DNA of 64,000 nucleotides from Sinotaia quadrata (lineage: Eukaryota > Mollusca > Gastropoda > Architaenioglossa > Viviparidae), in contig CM054178.1 of NCBI GenBank assembly GCA_028829895.1, positions 105,187,558 through 105,251,557 of the forward strand. Reading direction: 5' to 3'. Both the position numbers and the translations under genes were made by a program. Shown piece by piece: positions 48,395 through 59,834 of the stretch; positions within the stretch are counted from its first letter, which is position 1, and the number at the start of each line of letters is the position of its first letter. The notes beneath the pieces are model-generated. The model worked only from the letters and a program-made list of their open reading frames with translations. It had not been told where the DNA came from and made no database searches.

Positions 48395-49165
48395 AAACAT
48401 TGTCATTCTAAATTGGCTTCTAGAGAGACAGACTGACAGACAGACATTCTAAATTGGCTTCTAGAGAGACAGACTGATAGACAAACATTCTAAATTGGCT
48501 TCTAGAGAGACAGACTGATAGACAGACATTCTAAATTGGCTTCTAGAGAGACAGACTGCTAAACAGACTGTCTAAATTGGCTTGTAGAGAGACAGACTGT
48601 CCAAATTGGGTTGTAGAGAGACAGACTGAGACAGGCATTCTAAATTGGCTTGTAGAGAGACAAACCTCTAGACAGACTGTCTAAATTGGGTTGTAGAGAG
48701 ACAGACTGATAGACAGACATTCTAAATTAGCTTGTAGAGAGACAGACTGATATGCATTCTAAATTGGCTTGTAGAGAGACAGATCTCTAGATTGTCTAAA
48801 TTGGGATGTAGAGAGACAGACTGTCTAAATTGGGTTGTAGAGAGACATACTGTATAAATTGGGTTGTAGAGAGACAGGCTGTCTAAATTGGGTTGTAGAG
48901 AGACAGACTGATAGACAGATATTCTAAATTGGCTTGTAGAGAGACAGACTTATAGACATACATTTTAAATTGGCTTGTAGAGAGACAGATTGCTAGACAG
49001 ACATTCTAAATTGGCTTCTAGAGAGACAGACTGCTAGACAGACATCCTAAATTGGCTTGTAGAGAGACAGACTGAAAGATAGACATTCTAAATTGGCTTG
49101 TAGAGAGACAGACTGCTAGACAGACATTATAAACTGGCTTGTATAGAGACAGACTGATAGAGAGA
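48395..49165. repeat. ~40-bp minisatellite, ~18 units with length variants
   Basis: TTCTAAATTGGCTTGTAGAG followed by AGACAGACTGATAGACAGACA. Short units lacking the GATAGACAGACA part (TGTCTAAATTGGGTTGTAGA) cluster at 48560-48890, giving a mosaic of two sub-types. Confidence 0.93.
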
Positions 49166-49174
49166 AAGACTAAC

Positions 49175-49261
49175 GGACAGACAAGTAGAGAGAGAAACGG
49201 AAGGACGGATAAATGGATGGGGAGGGAGGGAGGGAGAGACGGACAGTTTGATGGATGAATG

Positions 49262-49319
<58 letters not shown>

Positions 49320-49385
49320 CAGATAGATAGATAGATAGATAGATGGATGGATGGGTGGGTGGGTGATTGGATGGATGGATGGACG

Positions 49386-49447
<62 letters not shown>

Positions 49448-49448
49448 C
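49175..49448. repeat. (GATA)n / (GATG)n compound microsatellite
   Basis: GGAC/GGAG/GGAT preamble, GATA at 49263-49345, GATG/GGTG at 49343-49385, GATA at 49390-49448. Confidence 0.96.
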
Positions 49449-49482
49449 AGTGCAGGAGAGCAGAAGAGAACTAGAGGAAAAA

Positions 49483-49562
49483 ATCAATCAATATTAAATG
49501 AATAATATTGTAAGTTCACTTGTTGTTTTACTGTTAATATTATTCATTTAATATTGATTGAT
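49483..49562. repeat. Perfect 27-bp inverted repeat, 26-nt spacer
   Basis: The left arm (49483-49509) begins ATCAATCAATATTAAATG and the right arm (49536-49562) ends CATTTAATATTGATTGAT. The arms are perfectly complementary, and an A-run/T-run pair extends the stem slightly after one mismatch. It lies just right of the (GATA)n block. Confidence 0.9.
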
Positions 49563-49569
49563 GTTTTTA

Positions 49570-50138
49570 ACAAAAATTGATGAGGCTCATTGTATATCAT
49601 ACAAAGTTAATTGTTTTATTGTTGGCACTTAGAAAAAAAATATAAATTTGTAAAGGGAAAAGTTATGTTGAATTATTTTCTGTTGTTGAAAATCAAAAGA
49701 ATGGTTTAGTAAATAAAATTAATAATATAGTTCTTTTACAAGAACTATTTTTCGATCATTCTGTGCTATTTTATTTCCCAACAACTTTAAGAAAAACGCA
49801 GGTCCCATTTGCCAAGGGTCGGATATCAGAACTGTAGTTGTCATGGTGACGGCGACAACTCTCTTTAAGAAGCCAAGAAGCTGCGACGGATCTGAGATGC
49901 AGGCAAATTTGGAGAGAAAGAAGGACAGCGGGAAGAGAAGAAAAGAAACGAACAATACGGAATAGTATAACTATTTTTTCTGAAATTATTATATTTTTAA
50001 AGAGAATACAGCAATTCAATTTAATTTAGAAAGAAATCTGAAGAAACTGTGCCGACCTTTATCCGCCTACATGTTTCACTCGTACGTGAGGAAAGAAAGC
50101 ATGAATGAATTCATTATCATTCTACTATTATATATATA
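49570..50138. other. AT-rich unique sequence, nothing supported
   Basis: Minus frames at 49719-50019 are not family-like. Confidence 0.4.

Positions 50139-50192
<54 letters not shown>
50139..50192. repeat. (GT)n microsatellite
   Basis: About 26 GT units. Confidence 0.97.
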
Positions 50193-50193
<1 letters not shown>

Positions 50194-50355
50194 GATTTGG
50201 GATTTGACTTATAATTAAAATCAATAAAAACTAATATAACTTAATAACATGGAAAGTACTGTCCCGACGGACGAGTGTGTTAAAGAGATAAGTTCTTGCA
50301 AAATGAAGTCGCGCGAGATAAAGATCCCTGTTCTCGCTCTGCAGCTGTCCTGTGG

Positions 50356-50535
50356 GGTTTAAACAGTGTACACGAAAATGTGAGATGTTTTCACGAATAA
50401 AGTCACTGTGCATCACTACCATTTGAGGTTTAAATAGTGTACACGAAAATGTGAGATGTTTTCACGAATAAAGTCACTGTGCATCACTACCATTTGAGGT
50501 TTAAATAGTGTACGGGAAAATATGAGATGATTTAA
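50356..50535. repeat. 72-bp repeat, 2.4 units
   Basis: GGTTTAAA(C/T)AGTGTACACG, AAAATGTGAGATGTTTTCAC, GAATAAAGTCACTGTGCATC. The third copy is partial and diverged. Confidence 0.93.
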
Positions 50536-50948
50536 CGACACTGACATGTAACGTACGTCCTTTAACACATCCGGTTGACAAGTATGACGTCAGTGCAACA
50601 CTGACAGTAGGCGACGTGCGAAATTTAAAACGTCATATATACATGCCTGTCGTCAGTTACCGAGAAAACGTTTGATTAGTTTACAACGAATATTGCATAA
50701 AGACGGTCTTGGAGAACTGATCCATTGGATTCCTTGAACCAAAACCAGAAAATTATCTTTAGTCAAAGTATTACAGATTGCAAAACATGTGACCTTTTTA
50801 TATTTGATATCTGAAGTGTTTATTTTTTTGTTTTTGTTTTTTTTTTTGTTTTCTTGGGGGGATTAATTTTAATAAAGACACAAGTTCTTGATGATGCAAG
50901 TTGTTATGCTTTGATGTTCAGCGATAAATCTTGTTCTTTGGGGATATC

Positions 50949-51102
50949 GAGTTGTGAACTTCACAGGCAAAAGCTTAACATAACATAACATAATGAAGAA
51001 ACACCTAACGTTTTACATTAGAATAACGAGTTGTGATCTTCACAGGCAAAAGCTTAACATAACATAATAAAGAAACACCTAACGTTTTACATTAGAATAA
51101 CT
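50949..51102. repeat. ~78-bp direct duplication
   Basis: CGAGTTGTGA(A/T)CTTCACAGG, CAAAAGCTTAACATAACATA, AAGAAACACCTAACGTTTTA. The copies differ by one CATAA unit. Confidence 0.93.
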
Positions 51103-51104
51103 AA

Positions 51105-51750
51105 TCCATTAAAGTAACAATGGCAAGTACATTGTGCATGCGTACATACATATATATAAAGTTACAAAAGCTGTAGACACTATATATTAAAGATATTAGC
51201 ATAAATAACTTAAAACATAATAAAATATTTTCTCTCTTTCTTTAATTGACTCTTGGCTGCTAGTGGGACGAGACACAAAGTCCATGATCACCATTATGAT
51301 TTGATAAACATCACACATCAAATGCTAGCAGTCACAATTTGGGATGTGAAGTGTTGTGCCTTACGTTGGGCCTTGTCCTAAGTCGCCGTCAGTGGTTTGA
51401 GTTTCGCAGTGTGGGACAAGATTACAAGACCGATCGCTCGGTCCGCCATAATCTTTTCGAGACATCCCAGGACACACTTGCCGCCTTTGTCAAGCGTGCA
51501 GTGTCCACGAGTCGTTTCCCTTGATCCCGCCAGCACACGTGCCGAAATCTCGGCAAATCAAGCAGTTCATCTTCTATTTCTTTTTTCTCTTCCGTCGTTG
51601 TTGTTCTGGTTGCTTGTTAAATATTTGTTTCAGCTTGAAAGTCTTCAACTCGCAGACTGCTAAGAAGGCGACGGAAATGTCACCAAACTTGAGACACCGA
51701 ATGTCGAGCGTGTGTATGAAGAACAGCTTTCTTAAATAAAGTTATTATTG
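51105..51750. other. Unique sequence, nothing supported
   Basis: Overlapping plus frames at 51339-51739 with GC-richer DNA around 51350-51550. No domain recognised. Confidence 0.35.
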
Positions 51751-51756
51751 CTTTTC

Positions 51757-51868
51757 TGTTGACTTTTCTGTGTTCTGCAGACTTTTCTGTTGACTTTTCT
51801 GTGTTCTGCAGACTTTTCTGTTGACCTTTCTGTTTTCTGCAGACTTTTCTGTTGATCTTTCTGTTGAC
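51757..51868. repeat. 16/32-bp minisatellite (GACTTTTCTGTT type)
   Basis: Alternating GACTTTTCTGTTGACTTT and TCTGTGTTCTGCAGACTTT units, about 6 in all. The minus-strand EKSTEKSAEHRKVNRK-like frame is the translated array. Confidence 0.9.
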
Positions 51869-52289
51869 TGGCACGGCAGGCTGTTAAAACGTTAAAAGTG
51901 AAAGAACTGTTTCTTTTCAAAAGACTCTCAGTAATCCGTGTGTGACTGTAATAATGCTCGCCAGTACAACACTCACTCACTGATTTTACAAGAACCCATT
52001 AGATTAAATTAATTCCGGAGGATTTCTTGGCGACACTGCACCTGCAATAGTTCGCAGCAAAAACACAACTAAATTACTATAGTTTGGAAAACTCACCTTT
52101 TTTTTAATGTGGGTGCTGTCACGAATAATGATTATTTGCATGAGCAGTGTAAATGAGTTTTGTATTGTGGAAACGTAATCATGTTTTATCAACATAGCAA
52201 ACAATAGCTAGTGCCGGTCTCAGCTCCATCGCTATAGTGCCATGATAGTTGTAATTTTATGTCGGATTCAGGAACTCTGCCACAGACCA

Positions 52290-52649
52290 CGCACTAATGC
52301 CAACATCAGTAATAAATTAGTGTTAGCATCAGTAAGAACATAGTATCATCAGTAATAAATTAGTGTAAAAAAGTAATAGCATAGAGCCATCAGTAATAAA
52401 CTAGCGTCAACATCAGTAATAAACTAGCGTCAACATCAGTAATAACATAGTTTCATCAGTAATAAATTAGTGCCATCATCAGTAATAAATTAGTGTCAAT
52501 ATCAGTAATGAACTAGTGCCATCATCAGTAATAAATTATTGTCAACATCAAATAACATAGAGCCATCAGCAATAAAATAGTGCCAACATCAGTAATGAGT
52601 TAGTGTCAACATCATTAATAAACTAGTGACAAAATCAGTGATAACATAG
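52290..52649. repeat. ~23-bp minisatellite, left half (interrupted by copy D)
   Basis: CAGTAATAAACTAGTGTCAA followed by CAT, with AACATAG variants, about 15 units. Confidence 0.92.
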
Positions 52650-54062
52650 TGTGGTGGAGTAAATTTGCTATACCTATTTTAAAATTTAATTGTTATATAA
52701 ATCGTTAAATTGTCAGAGTAACCCGACCTTGGGCACTCCTTGTGATGGTACTTTTGAAAGTGTCAGAGTTGGGAGTAAACAACCCGAGTTGTGAATATTC
52801 TAGAAATTGCTGATGTTATGCAAGCCATCCCAACTGAGTAACTTAAGTAGCTTTTATTAACCAATGGTTATGATTTACCAGAACAATACCAGCCAATGGG
52901 ATGAGATGTAAAAGTTTACCTGCTGTAGAGAAATCTATTGTCTAGTCACTTGAATTTGAAGTGGCAAAGAAGTCTGGTCTTGAAAGGTGACTGTTAGTTT
53001 GATGGTAAGTTAACGGACTGGTTGAGAGAGAATGGACTTAGAAATATTTCATGCATTTAGCTAGTGATGTGTTATACTTGTGTTTTACGTAAAGATGTAT
53101 TATGTGAGTAGACTATTATTTCTACAAATGCTTGAACTAAGGTGATCGTATGTAGCATGTTAACATTTGCCATTGTTTTGATATGCTGTATTTATTATGC
53201 TGTGTGCATGTATTGGGCTAATAAATACCGTTGCAAGAAATTGTAAGTTGAGACTGGAATGTAAGAAAGAATGGAGTTATGAAGTGATAAACTGGAAACT
53301 TAGTGTTGCTCCCTGATTATATTTTTCTATTTTGTTCTTCTTCTCTCATGTTATTTGAATCTTTTTTACTGATTATAAACCCCTACGGCCAACGGTGGTA
53401 AAAGGCGGGAGAAGTTTGTAAGGGTGGAGATACCCTACACTCCATTGATGAAATGGTGGCAAAATATGCTGACTACTTGAGCAATTTCTGGTGCAGGTGC
53501 TGAAAATTGCTTCAATTATTGTTCTGCTTGAAGGAGTTGACACAGTGAAAATAAGCGTCAGGTTAACTCAAGAGAATAAGTAGTGGAACAAGTGTTTTCA
53601 ATGTGCAAGGGAAACACATGGAACTGTCTTAATGATGGCAGACTTGTTATATTGTGGCAAGGTGCGAAGGACTGTTGAGAGTTGCTTAATTCAGTTATAT
53701 AAAAACTATTATCACTTATTTCTAATAACTCCAGTTCTGTTCTCTGATAAGAATTACCCTGTGATTTGTTTTGAATTGTATTTTCTTGAATATAAGATTG
53801 AGAAATAAAACTTATTCCAATGTGGTTTTATGGAGATATTGATGTCAAGTAATCTTTTCATTGTATTTTTCATATGTATATTTGATTATAAAATATTGAT
53901 TTAATAAATTTATTGTTAAATTTATCCGCCAAGTGTGAAAGATGAGTGGTATTTGATGGAGAATTATTAATAACATAAATTATGATTCACATTACTTGTA
54001 ATTAATTATAAATGATTAATCAATTAATAATAATCATTGACTAAGTGGCATCGGGTGTCACA
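52650..54062 (+). mobile_element. Dispersed repeat family copy D, full length (~1.41 kb), inserted in a minisatellite
   Basis: Starts TGTGGTGGAGTAAATTTGC and ends GGTGTCACA. It is collinear with copy B: GTAACCCGACC, GGGCTAATAAATA (AATAAA at 53220-53225), ATGTCAAGTAATCTTTTC, TTTAATAAATTTATTG, TTATTAATAACATAAATTA. The same short repeat (motif CAGTAATAACATAGTGTCAA) lies on both sides, so the element landed in a pre-existing array. Its 5' flank is ...ACATAG and its 3' flank is ...CATTAG. Because the target is repetitive, a target duplication cannot be decided. It is non-coding. Confidence 0.78.
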
Positions 54063-54505
54063 CACATTAGTGTCAACATCAGTACTAAACTAGTGCCAAA
54101 ATTAGTAATAAGCTATTGCCTATATCAGTAATAACATAGTGTCAACAATAATGGCATAGTGTCAACATGAGTAAAAGCAATAGTGTCGACAGTAATAACA
54201 CAGTGTCAACTATAATGACATAGTGTCAACAGTAATAGCATAGTGTCAACATTAGTAGTAACATAGTGTCAACATTAGTAATAACATAGTGTCAAAAGTA
54301 ACAACCTGTTGTCAACAGTAATAGTTTAGGGTCAACATCAGTAATAATATAGTATTATTAGTAATAACATAGTGCTATCATTAACAACGTAGTGTCATCG
54401 GTAATAACAGTGTCATCAGTAATAACATAGTGTATCAGTAATAATGTAGTGTCATCAGTAATAACACAGTGTCAACTATAAAGTAGTGCCACCAGATAAT
54501 AAACT
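54063..54505. repeat. ~23-bp minisatellite, right half
   Basis: The same unit as 52290-52649 (CAGTAATAACATAGTGTCAA, CAT) continues after the 1.4-kb insertion. Some units here have lost the CATCAG part. Confidence 0.92.
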
Positions 54506-54656
54506 AATCCCAACAGAAATCAGAAATACATATTTAAAGATATTTAGTGTCTCTGGAATTAATGCTTGTTGAGAGAGGTTGGGAGAGAGGGAGTAGAGTT
54601 AATATGCAGAGAAGTTTGTGGAGAAGAGAGTGAAAAGAGATTCTATAGAGATTTTG

Positions 54657-54658
<2 letters not shown>

Positions 54659-54716
<58 letters not shown>
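54659..54716. repeat. (GA)n microsatellite
   Basis: About 28 GA units. Confidence 0.97.
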
Positions 54717-54718
<2 letters not shown>

Positions 54719-54799
54719 AAAGACATAAACAAGGACCAAGGGGGAAAAGTAATCAACACTCGTAGAAGTACATCAAAAACAACCTAGCTTAGCACACGA

Positions 54800-55370
54800 A
54801 TTATGTTGTGTCCAGTAGGCTAGGCGAATCTTATGATTAATGTTGTCTTGTAGTGGTTTTCTTAATATTTTGTTTATCGAAATGTACTAGGAAACCTTAT
54901 TATCAATGTTTTCTTTGCGTGTATTTTCTGAACTGTGCTAGGTATAGTGAATGGTGCATGGTATATTTGTTGTGTTTTCTGATCTATACTGAACACTCTA
55001 TAGTCAATGTTGTCCTTGTAAATGTGTGCCGTGCTAGGCTTTAAGATTAATGTTGTCATTGTAGTGTATTGTGTGAATTGTGCAAGACATACACTATGGT
55101 CAAAGTTGTGGATTTCATAAGCTACGCTAGGCACACTGCATGATCACTATTTTCTTGTGCATTATAAAGCTGTGCTAAGCACATCTTATGGGTCAACATT
55201 TTCTGTGTACAGTGTGTTATGAACTGTGCTAGACGTAAACAGTGGTCAATATACTGCCTGTTGTGTTTTATGAGATGAATTAGCTGTACTCTGCGTTCAG
55301 TATTGTCTTTCTACTGTTTTATGAGCTGTTAGGTATATTCTATGCCTAAGTTGTCTTTTAATCAGTTCAG
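54800..55370. repeat. Degenerate ~75-bp tandem repeat
   Basis: Pieces such as GAACTGTGCTAGGTA, TATGGTCAATGTTGTC and TTTATGAGCTGT recur 7-8 times with heavy drift. They appear to be the ancestor of the tight 40-bp array to the right. Confidence 0.6.
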
Positions 55371-55372
55371 TT

Positions 55373-55545
55373 TTCTGACCTGTATAGGGCACACACTATG
55401 ATAAATCTTGTTTTCTGACCTGTATAGGGTACACACTATGATAAATCTTGTTTTCTGACCTGTATAGGGCACACACTATGATAAATCTTGTTTTCTGATC
55501 TGTGTAAGGCACACACTATGATAAATCTTGTTTTCTGATCTGTGT
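55373..55545. repeat. 40-bp minisatellite, 4-5 units
   Basis: TTTTCTGACCTGTATAGGGC followed by ACACACTATGATAAATCTTG, almost identical copies. Confidence 0.95.
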
Positions 55546-55705
55546 CCTAGAGAGTAATAGATAACAGTAAATGACAGTCCTAGAGAATAGTAGATAACAA
55601 TAAATGACAGTCCTAGAGAGTAGTAGATAACAATGAGTGGAGACAGTAATAAAAAGAGTAGTAGATAACAATGACTGGAGACAGTAATAAAAAGAGTAGT
55701 AGCAG
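55546..55705. repeat. ~36-bp minisatellite, ~5 units
   Basis: AGTCCTAGAGA(A/G)TAGTAGA followed by TAACAATAAATGAC. The right-hand units read AGTAATAAAAAGAGTAGTAG. Confidence 0.85.
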
Positions 55706-55749
55706 TAACTGCAAAAATCCGTAATAGTTAGAGTATAGGCAACTATAGT

Positions 55750-56325
55750 GAATAAATATAGCAAGATAATACAAAACTAATACATAAGAAATTGTTTAGG
55801 ATTCATGGAGGGATATCCAACATTTATATATAGGAATGTAATTCACATATTTCCGGTTTTGATATTTTCTTTTCGTCATTTCGAATATTCACTTAAATGC
55901 TTTGATTGTCTCGCGTCCCGACTCGTGGTGAGTTGTCTAATCTTATTTAAGATTGAATATTCAACGAGCACAGATTATGGAAACTACCGTCGTGCATCTG
56001 GACGCTAATAAAACATCAGATTAATAGCAAATGGTTAGTTTCTTTAATTTAATTCACTTCTGACTAATTTAGCAAGAGAATTCGCGCCTCCACTCGATCT
56101 CAGGACGGGTCTGTATTTCCCATGTAATGGAAGTTTCAATCAAAGGAAACGCCCAAAAACCTAAATGTCATCTCTGAATCGAATTTCACATACAATTAAT
56201 TTTGCACGATCTGACTGAATTCGTTTTGATGAAATATCGATTAAAACGTGTAATGTTTTAGAAATGAACAATTCTGCTCATTGTTTAATTACATGAATCT
56301 CATTTATTCTCTCTCTCTCTTATAT
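55750..56325. other. AT-rich unique sequence, nothing supported
   Basis: No gene recognised. Confidence 0.4.
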
Positions 56326-56332
56326 AATATAT

Positions 56333-56466
56333 CTATCTATCTATCTATCCATCCGTCTATCTATCTATCTATCTATCCATCCGTCTATCTATCTATCTAT
56401 GTCTCGAAAGATATAGATAGATAGATAGACGGATGGATGGATGGACATACAGACAGACAGACAGAC

Positions 56467-56555
<89 letters not shown>
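56333..56555. repeat. Head-to-head (TATC)n / (GATA)n inverted microsatellite
   Basis: TCTA units with CATCCGTC variants (56333-56400) are followed by a short junction CTCGAAAGATA and then GATA units with matching GACGGATGGATGG variants (56410-56555). Because the variant units are mirrored, the two halves are true inverted copies and can form a long hairpin. The long open frame on the minus strand (56397-56780) is a by-product. Confidence 0.85.
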
Positions 56556-56556
<1 letters not shown>

Positions 56557-56801
56557 GGAGAGAGAGAGAGAAGGAGAGTTAAATGGAGCGAGTTCAGGAG
56601 AATTAGAATCAGAGAGTCAGGGAAATGGAGAGAAAGAATGAAGGAACTATTTATGGATTGTGCCGTGGTATAAATTAATAATATGCACTCACATACACAT
56701 GCAATATTTAACATAAAATCATTGTTGTAGAATAATACAGAGTGACAAACAGTCAGAATCAGCATACGGAACTCGAACATGGCGCAACGCGCACTATTTA
56801 A

Positions 56802-57200
56802 TTAACGTACAAAAATATTATCAGACCGAAGTTTACAGAACGTGCAGTATATAACGTACAAAAATATTATCAGACCGAAGTTTACAGAACGTGCAGTATA
56901 TAACGTACAAAAATATTATCAGACCGAAGTTTACAGAACGTGCAGTATATAACGTACAAAAATATTATCAGACCGAAGTTTACAGAACGTGCAGTATATA
57001 ACGTACAAAAATATTATCAGACCGAAGTTTACAGAACGTGCAGTGTATAATGTACAAAAATATTATCAGGCTTGAAACTGACTTAGTGCATGCTGTATAA
57101 ATGTACAAAAATATTATCAGGCTTGAAACTGACTTAGTGCATGCTGTATAAATGTACAAAAATATTATCAGGCAAAACTGACTTAGTGCATGCTATATAA
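56802..57200. repeat. Two-type minisatellite: 49-bp x5 then ~51-bp x3
   Basis: Both types share A(A/T)CGTACAAAAATATTATCAG. Type 1 then has ACCGAAGTTTACAGAACGTG CAGTATAT. Type 2 has GCTTGAAACTGACTTAGTGC ATGCTGTATAA. The switch is sharp, near 57047-57068. Confidence 0.94.
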
Positions 57201-57371
57201 AGTACCAGGCTAAAGAGAGCGGGAGAGGAGAGGGAGTGAGATAGAGGAGAAAAAAGAGAAACTGTGAGAAATGGAAAGAGATAAGGAGAGATGGAGAGAG
57301 AGAGACTGACAAAAACGGATTGCATAAATACATAGATTGACTGATCGATCGGTAGTGTGTCTTTTAGAGAC

Positions 57372-57398
57372 TGACTGACTGACTGACTGACTCACGTA

Positions 57399-57442
<44 letters not shown>
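57372..57442. repeat. (GACT)n and (CA)n microsatellites
   Basis: GACT at 57372-57391 and CA at 57401-57441. Confidence 0.96.
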
Positions 57443-57444
<2 letters not shown>

Positions 57445-57479
57445 CACACAGAGAAAATGTTTCATTATTGATTATTTCT

Positions 57480-57770
57480 GACTATTTATGAAATGACTAT
57501 TAAAAAATAAAATGAAACAGAAATACTGACTCATTCTATTATTTGTATTACGCAGAGAAAGGCTGTTCAGCAATATACTCCGAGACAATTGGAATGAAAC
57601 CAGCGTGGTATCGGTCATAACCGTTATCAAGGGAAGTAAATTACTCCCGACTTTCAATGGCTTCCCTCAGAATATTGCGAATAAACAAAGCAGTAAACGC
57701 ATTTACATACATTTAACGCAGACACTTTACATTTTCTTTTCTATGCTTCGTAATTTCACGTCTCTCCACT
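57480..57770. other. Unique sequence, nothing supported
   Basis: 57555-57665 is less AT-rich and repeat-free. No coding support. Confidence 0.35.
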
Positions 57771-57771
57771 G

Positions 57772-57950
57772 AAAGGTATATAATAACAATCCGCATTAAA
57801 CATACCAATGAAACAGCTGCTATGTAAATATAGGTCTGTCCACTGATAGGTATACACTAATAATCCGCATTAAACATACAAATGAAACAGTTGCTTCGTA
57901 AATAAAGGTCTGTGATAGGTGACTATCATTACAATGATAGGTATACAATA
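57772..57950. repeat. ~76-bp repeat, 2-2.5 units
   Basis: AATCCGCATTAAACATAC(C/A), AATGAAACAG(C/T)TGCT, GTAAATA(T/A)AGGTCTGT. Confidence 0.88.
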
Positions 57951-57959
57951 AATAAAATC

Positions 57960-58230
57960 TTTGATAAATCAGAAATCTCTCTTGCTGATGTTAATTGCAT
58001 GCGCATTCTCACAGATTATACACATGATGTACCACCATCTTTTGAAATTTCCATTCAATAAATGTCTGAACAATCTTTGAAATCTCAATTAGTAAATGTA
58101 TGTACACTCGTTTCCAATCTCCATTCAGTTTAAGTGGAATTAATTTGCACTATTCACTTCTAAACTGCTGAAACTCGACTTTAGTTATCTATCGGGATCT
58201 TCGTGCTAATTATCACAACAGCATTATATT
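57960..58230. other. AT-rich unique sequence
   Basis: Nothing supported. Confidence 0.4.
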
Positions 58231-58231
58231 A

Positions 58232-58513
58232 CATTGCAGTAAAGGGCCTAATTACATTACCATTGCAGTAATGGGTCTGATTACATTATCATTGCAGTAA
58301 TGGGTCTGATTATATTACCATTGCAGTAATGGGTCTGATTACATTATCATTGCAGTAATGGGTCTGATTACATTACCATTGCAGTAATGGGTCTGATTAC
58401 ATTATCATTGCAGTAATGGGCCTGATTACATTACCATTGCAGTAATGGGTCTGATTACATTACCATTGCAGTAATGGGTCTGACTACATTACCATTGCAG
58501 TAATGGGTCTGAT
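58232..58513. repeat. 29-bp minisatellite, 10 units
   Basis: CATTGCAGTAATGGGTCTGA followed by TTACATTA(C/T). Units ending C and T alternate through much of the array, giving a 58-bp higher-order period. Confidence 0.96.
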
Positions 58514-58990
58514 TGGCTGTTCAGCTATACCTACAGTATATAACCAGCTTAAATATATCCACCCAGCTTATTACTCGCGTGAATCAGAAACTTCCACTCC
58601 AACTCAAAGACGGCTTTTAAAAAATGATGATGTTGAGCACTTTAAAGAAGCGATGCTCTACTTTCCGAGTAATTTGACATTGTGTACGATCCACAACAGT
58701 AAGGGAGGAAAAATGGCGAGTCGCAGAGTAGTAAATAGCGAGCCAGTGGATTCGCAGCCCTTCGACTTCCATCAATTCGCAGTATTTTTCAGTTGGTTTC
58801 AGAAGTTTTAATAAGTAAATCGGTTTAACACGGAAAGAAGTACCATTTATCGTGTATTCTAACCACAACCACCACCACCAATTTGGCCATCACCAAGTTT
58901 TAAAGTCCTTATTAATATAAGCTGGTATAGAATGATTTTACGTTTTTGTTATGATTTTGTAAACTATTGCAGTGTGACTTTATAATCCAA
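58514..58990. other. Unique sequence, unassigned frames
   Basis: A 102-residue plus frame (58503-58811), beginning in the last repeat unit, and an 83-residue minus frame (58617-58868) overlap. Neither has a recognised domain. Confidence 0.3.
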
Positions 58991-59830
58991 TTTAATACGA
59001 ACTATTATAAACGTTTGTAATACTTTTTTGAGCTAATCGATATTATTTGTATAAGAAACTGAAGACGTTTTATGTAGACTTTTTAGAATGAATTTGTTAG
59101 CTATTTTGATGTGTCATTGTTAACTGTTTTCATGATTTTGTAGTGTCTAGCTGTGTCATTGTTAACTGTTTTAGGGATTTTATTGTATCTTTAGCTGTGA
59201 TATTTATTAAGGTTTAGATTTATAATCTGTAAACTATTTTAGAATGATTTGCAAATTAATGTATGTCTTAAGTTATTGCAATGCAACTTTATAATTTGTT
59301 TTCATTTTATTTTACTTTGTAAGTTTTTGTAGGAAGTCTAGGTTAACTGTTTTCGGATTGCTCTGGTACTACTTTGACTTGTAGAATGCCTATGTTAAAA
59401 AATGTCGTGTTACTTTGACTTTGTAGGCATCTGAATCGCGATATTGCAAATGTATTAAATATTATTTAGTAATTCGTACTAGATTTAACTATTTTATTAT
59501 AACTTTGGAGGTATTCAAGGATGTCCATTTCCTACTTTGTAAGCTATTGTTGAATGACATTATAAACTATGTTAATGATAGTTTGCAAGCTATTTAAGAA
59601 TGACATTGATACTGCAGAATGTCTTAGTAAGTAATTTTGTCTATTGTAATATAAATTTGGAGTTATTTTAGTATGACTTGATGAGGCATTTTAGTATAAA
59701 ATACAAGCTATTATAATAGAAATTTGGAAGCTATTTTAGTATGACTGCATAAGGCACTTTAGTACAAATTTACAAACTATTATAGTAAGAATGTAGAAGT
59801 TATTTACATAAGGAATGGTTTCATCCTAGT
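58990..59830. repeat. Old, degenerate ~60-bp tandem repeat
   Basis: AAGCTATTTTAGTATGACTT and TTATAATTTGTAAACTATT-like phrases recur through about 840 bp with strong drift. They are tighter at 59640-59790. Confidence 0.55.
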
Positions 59831-59834
59831 GCAG

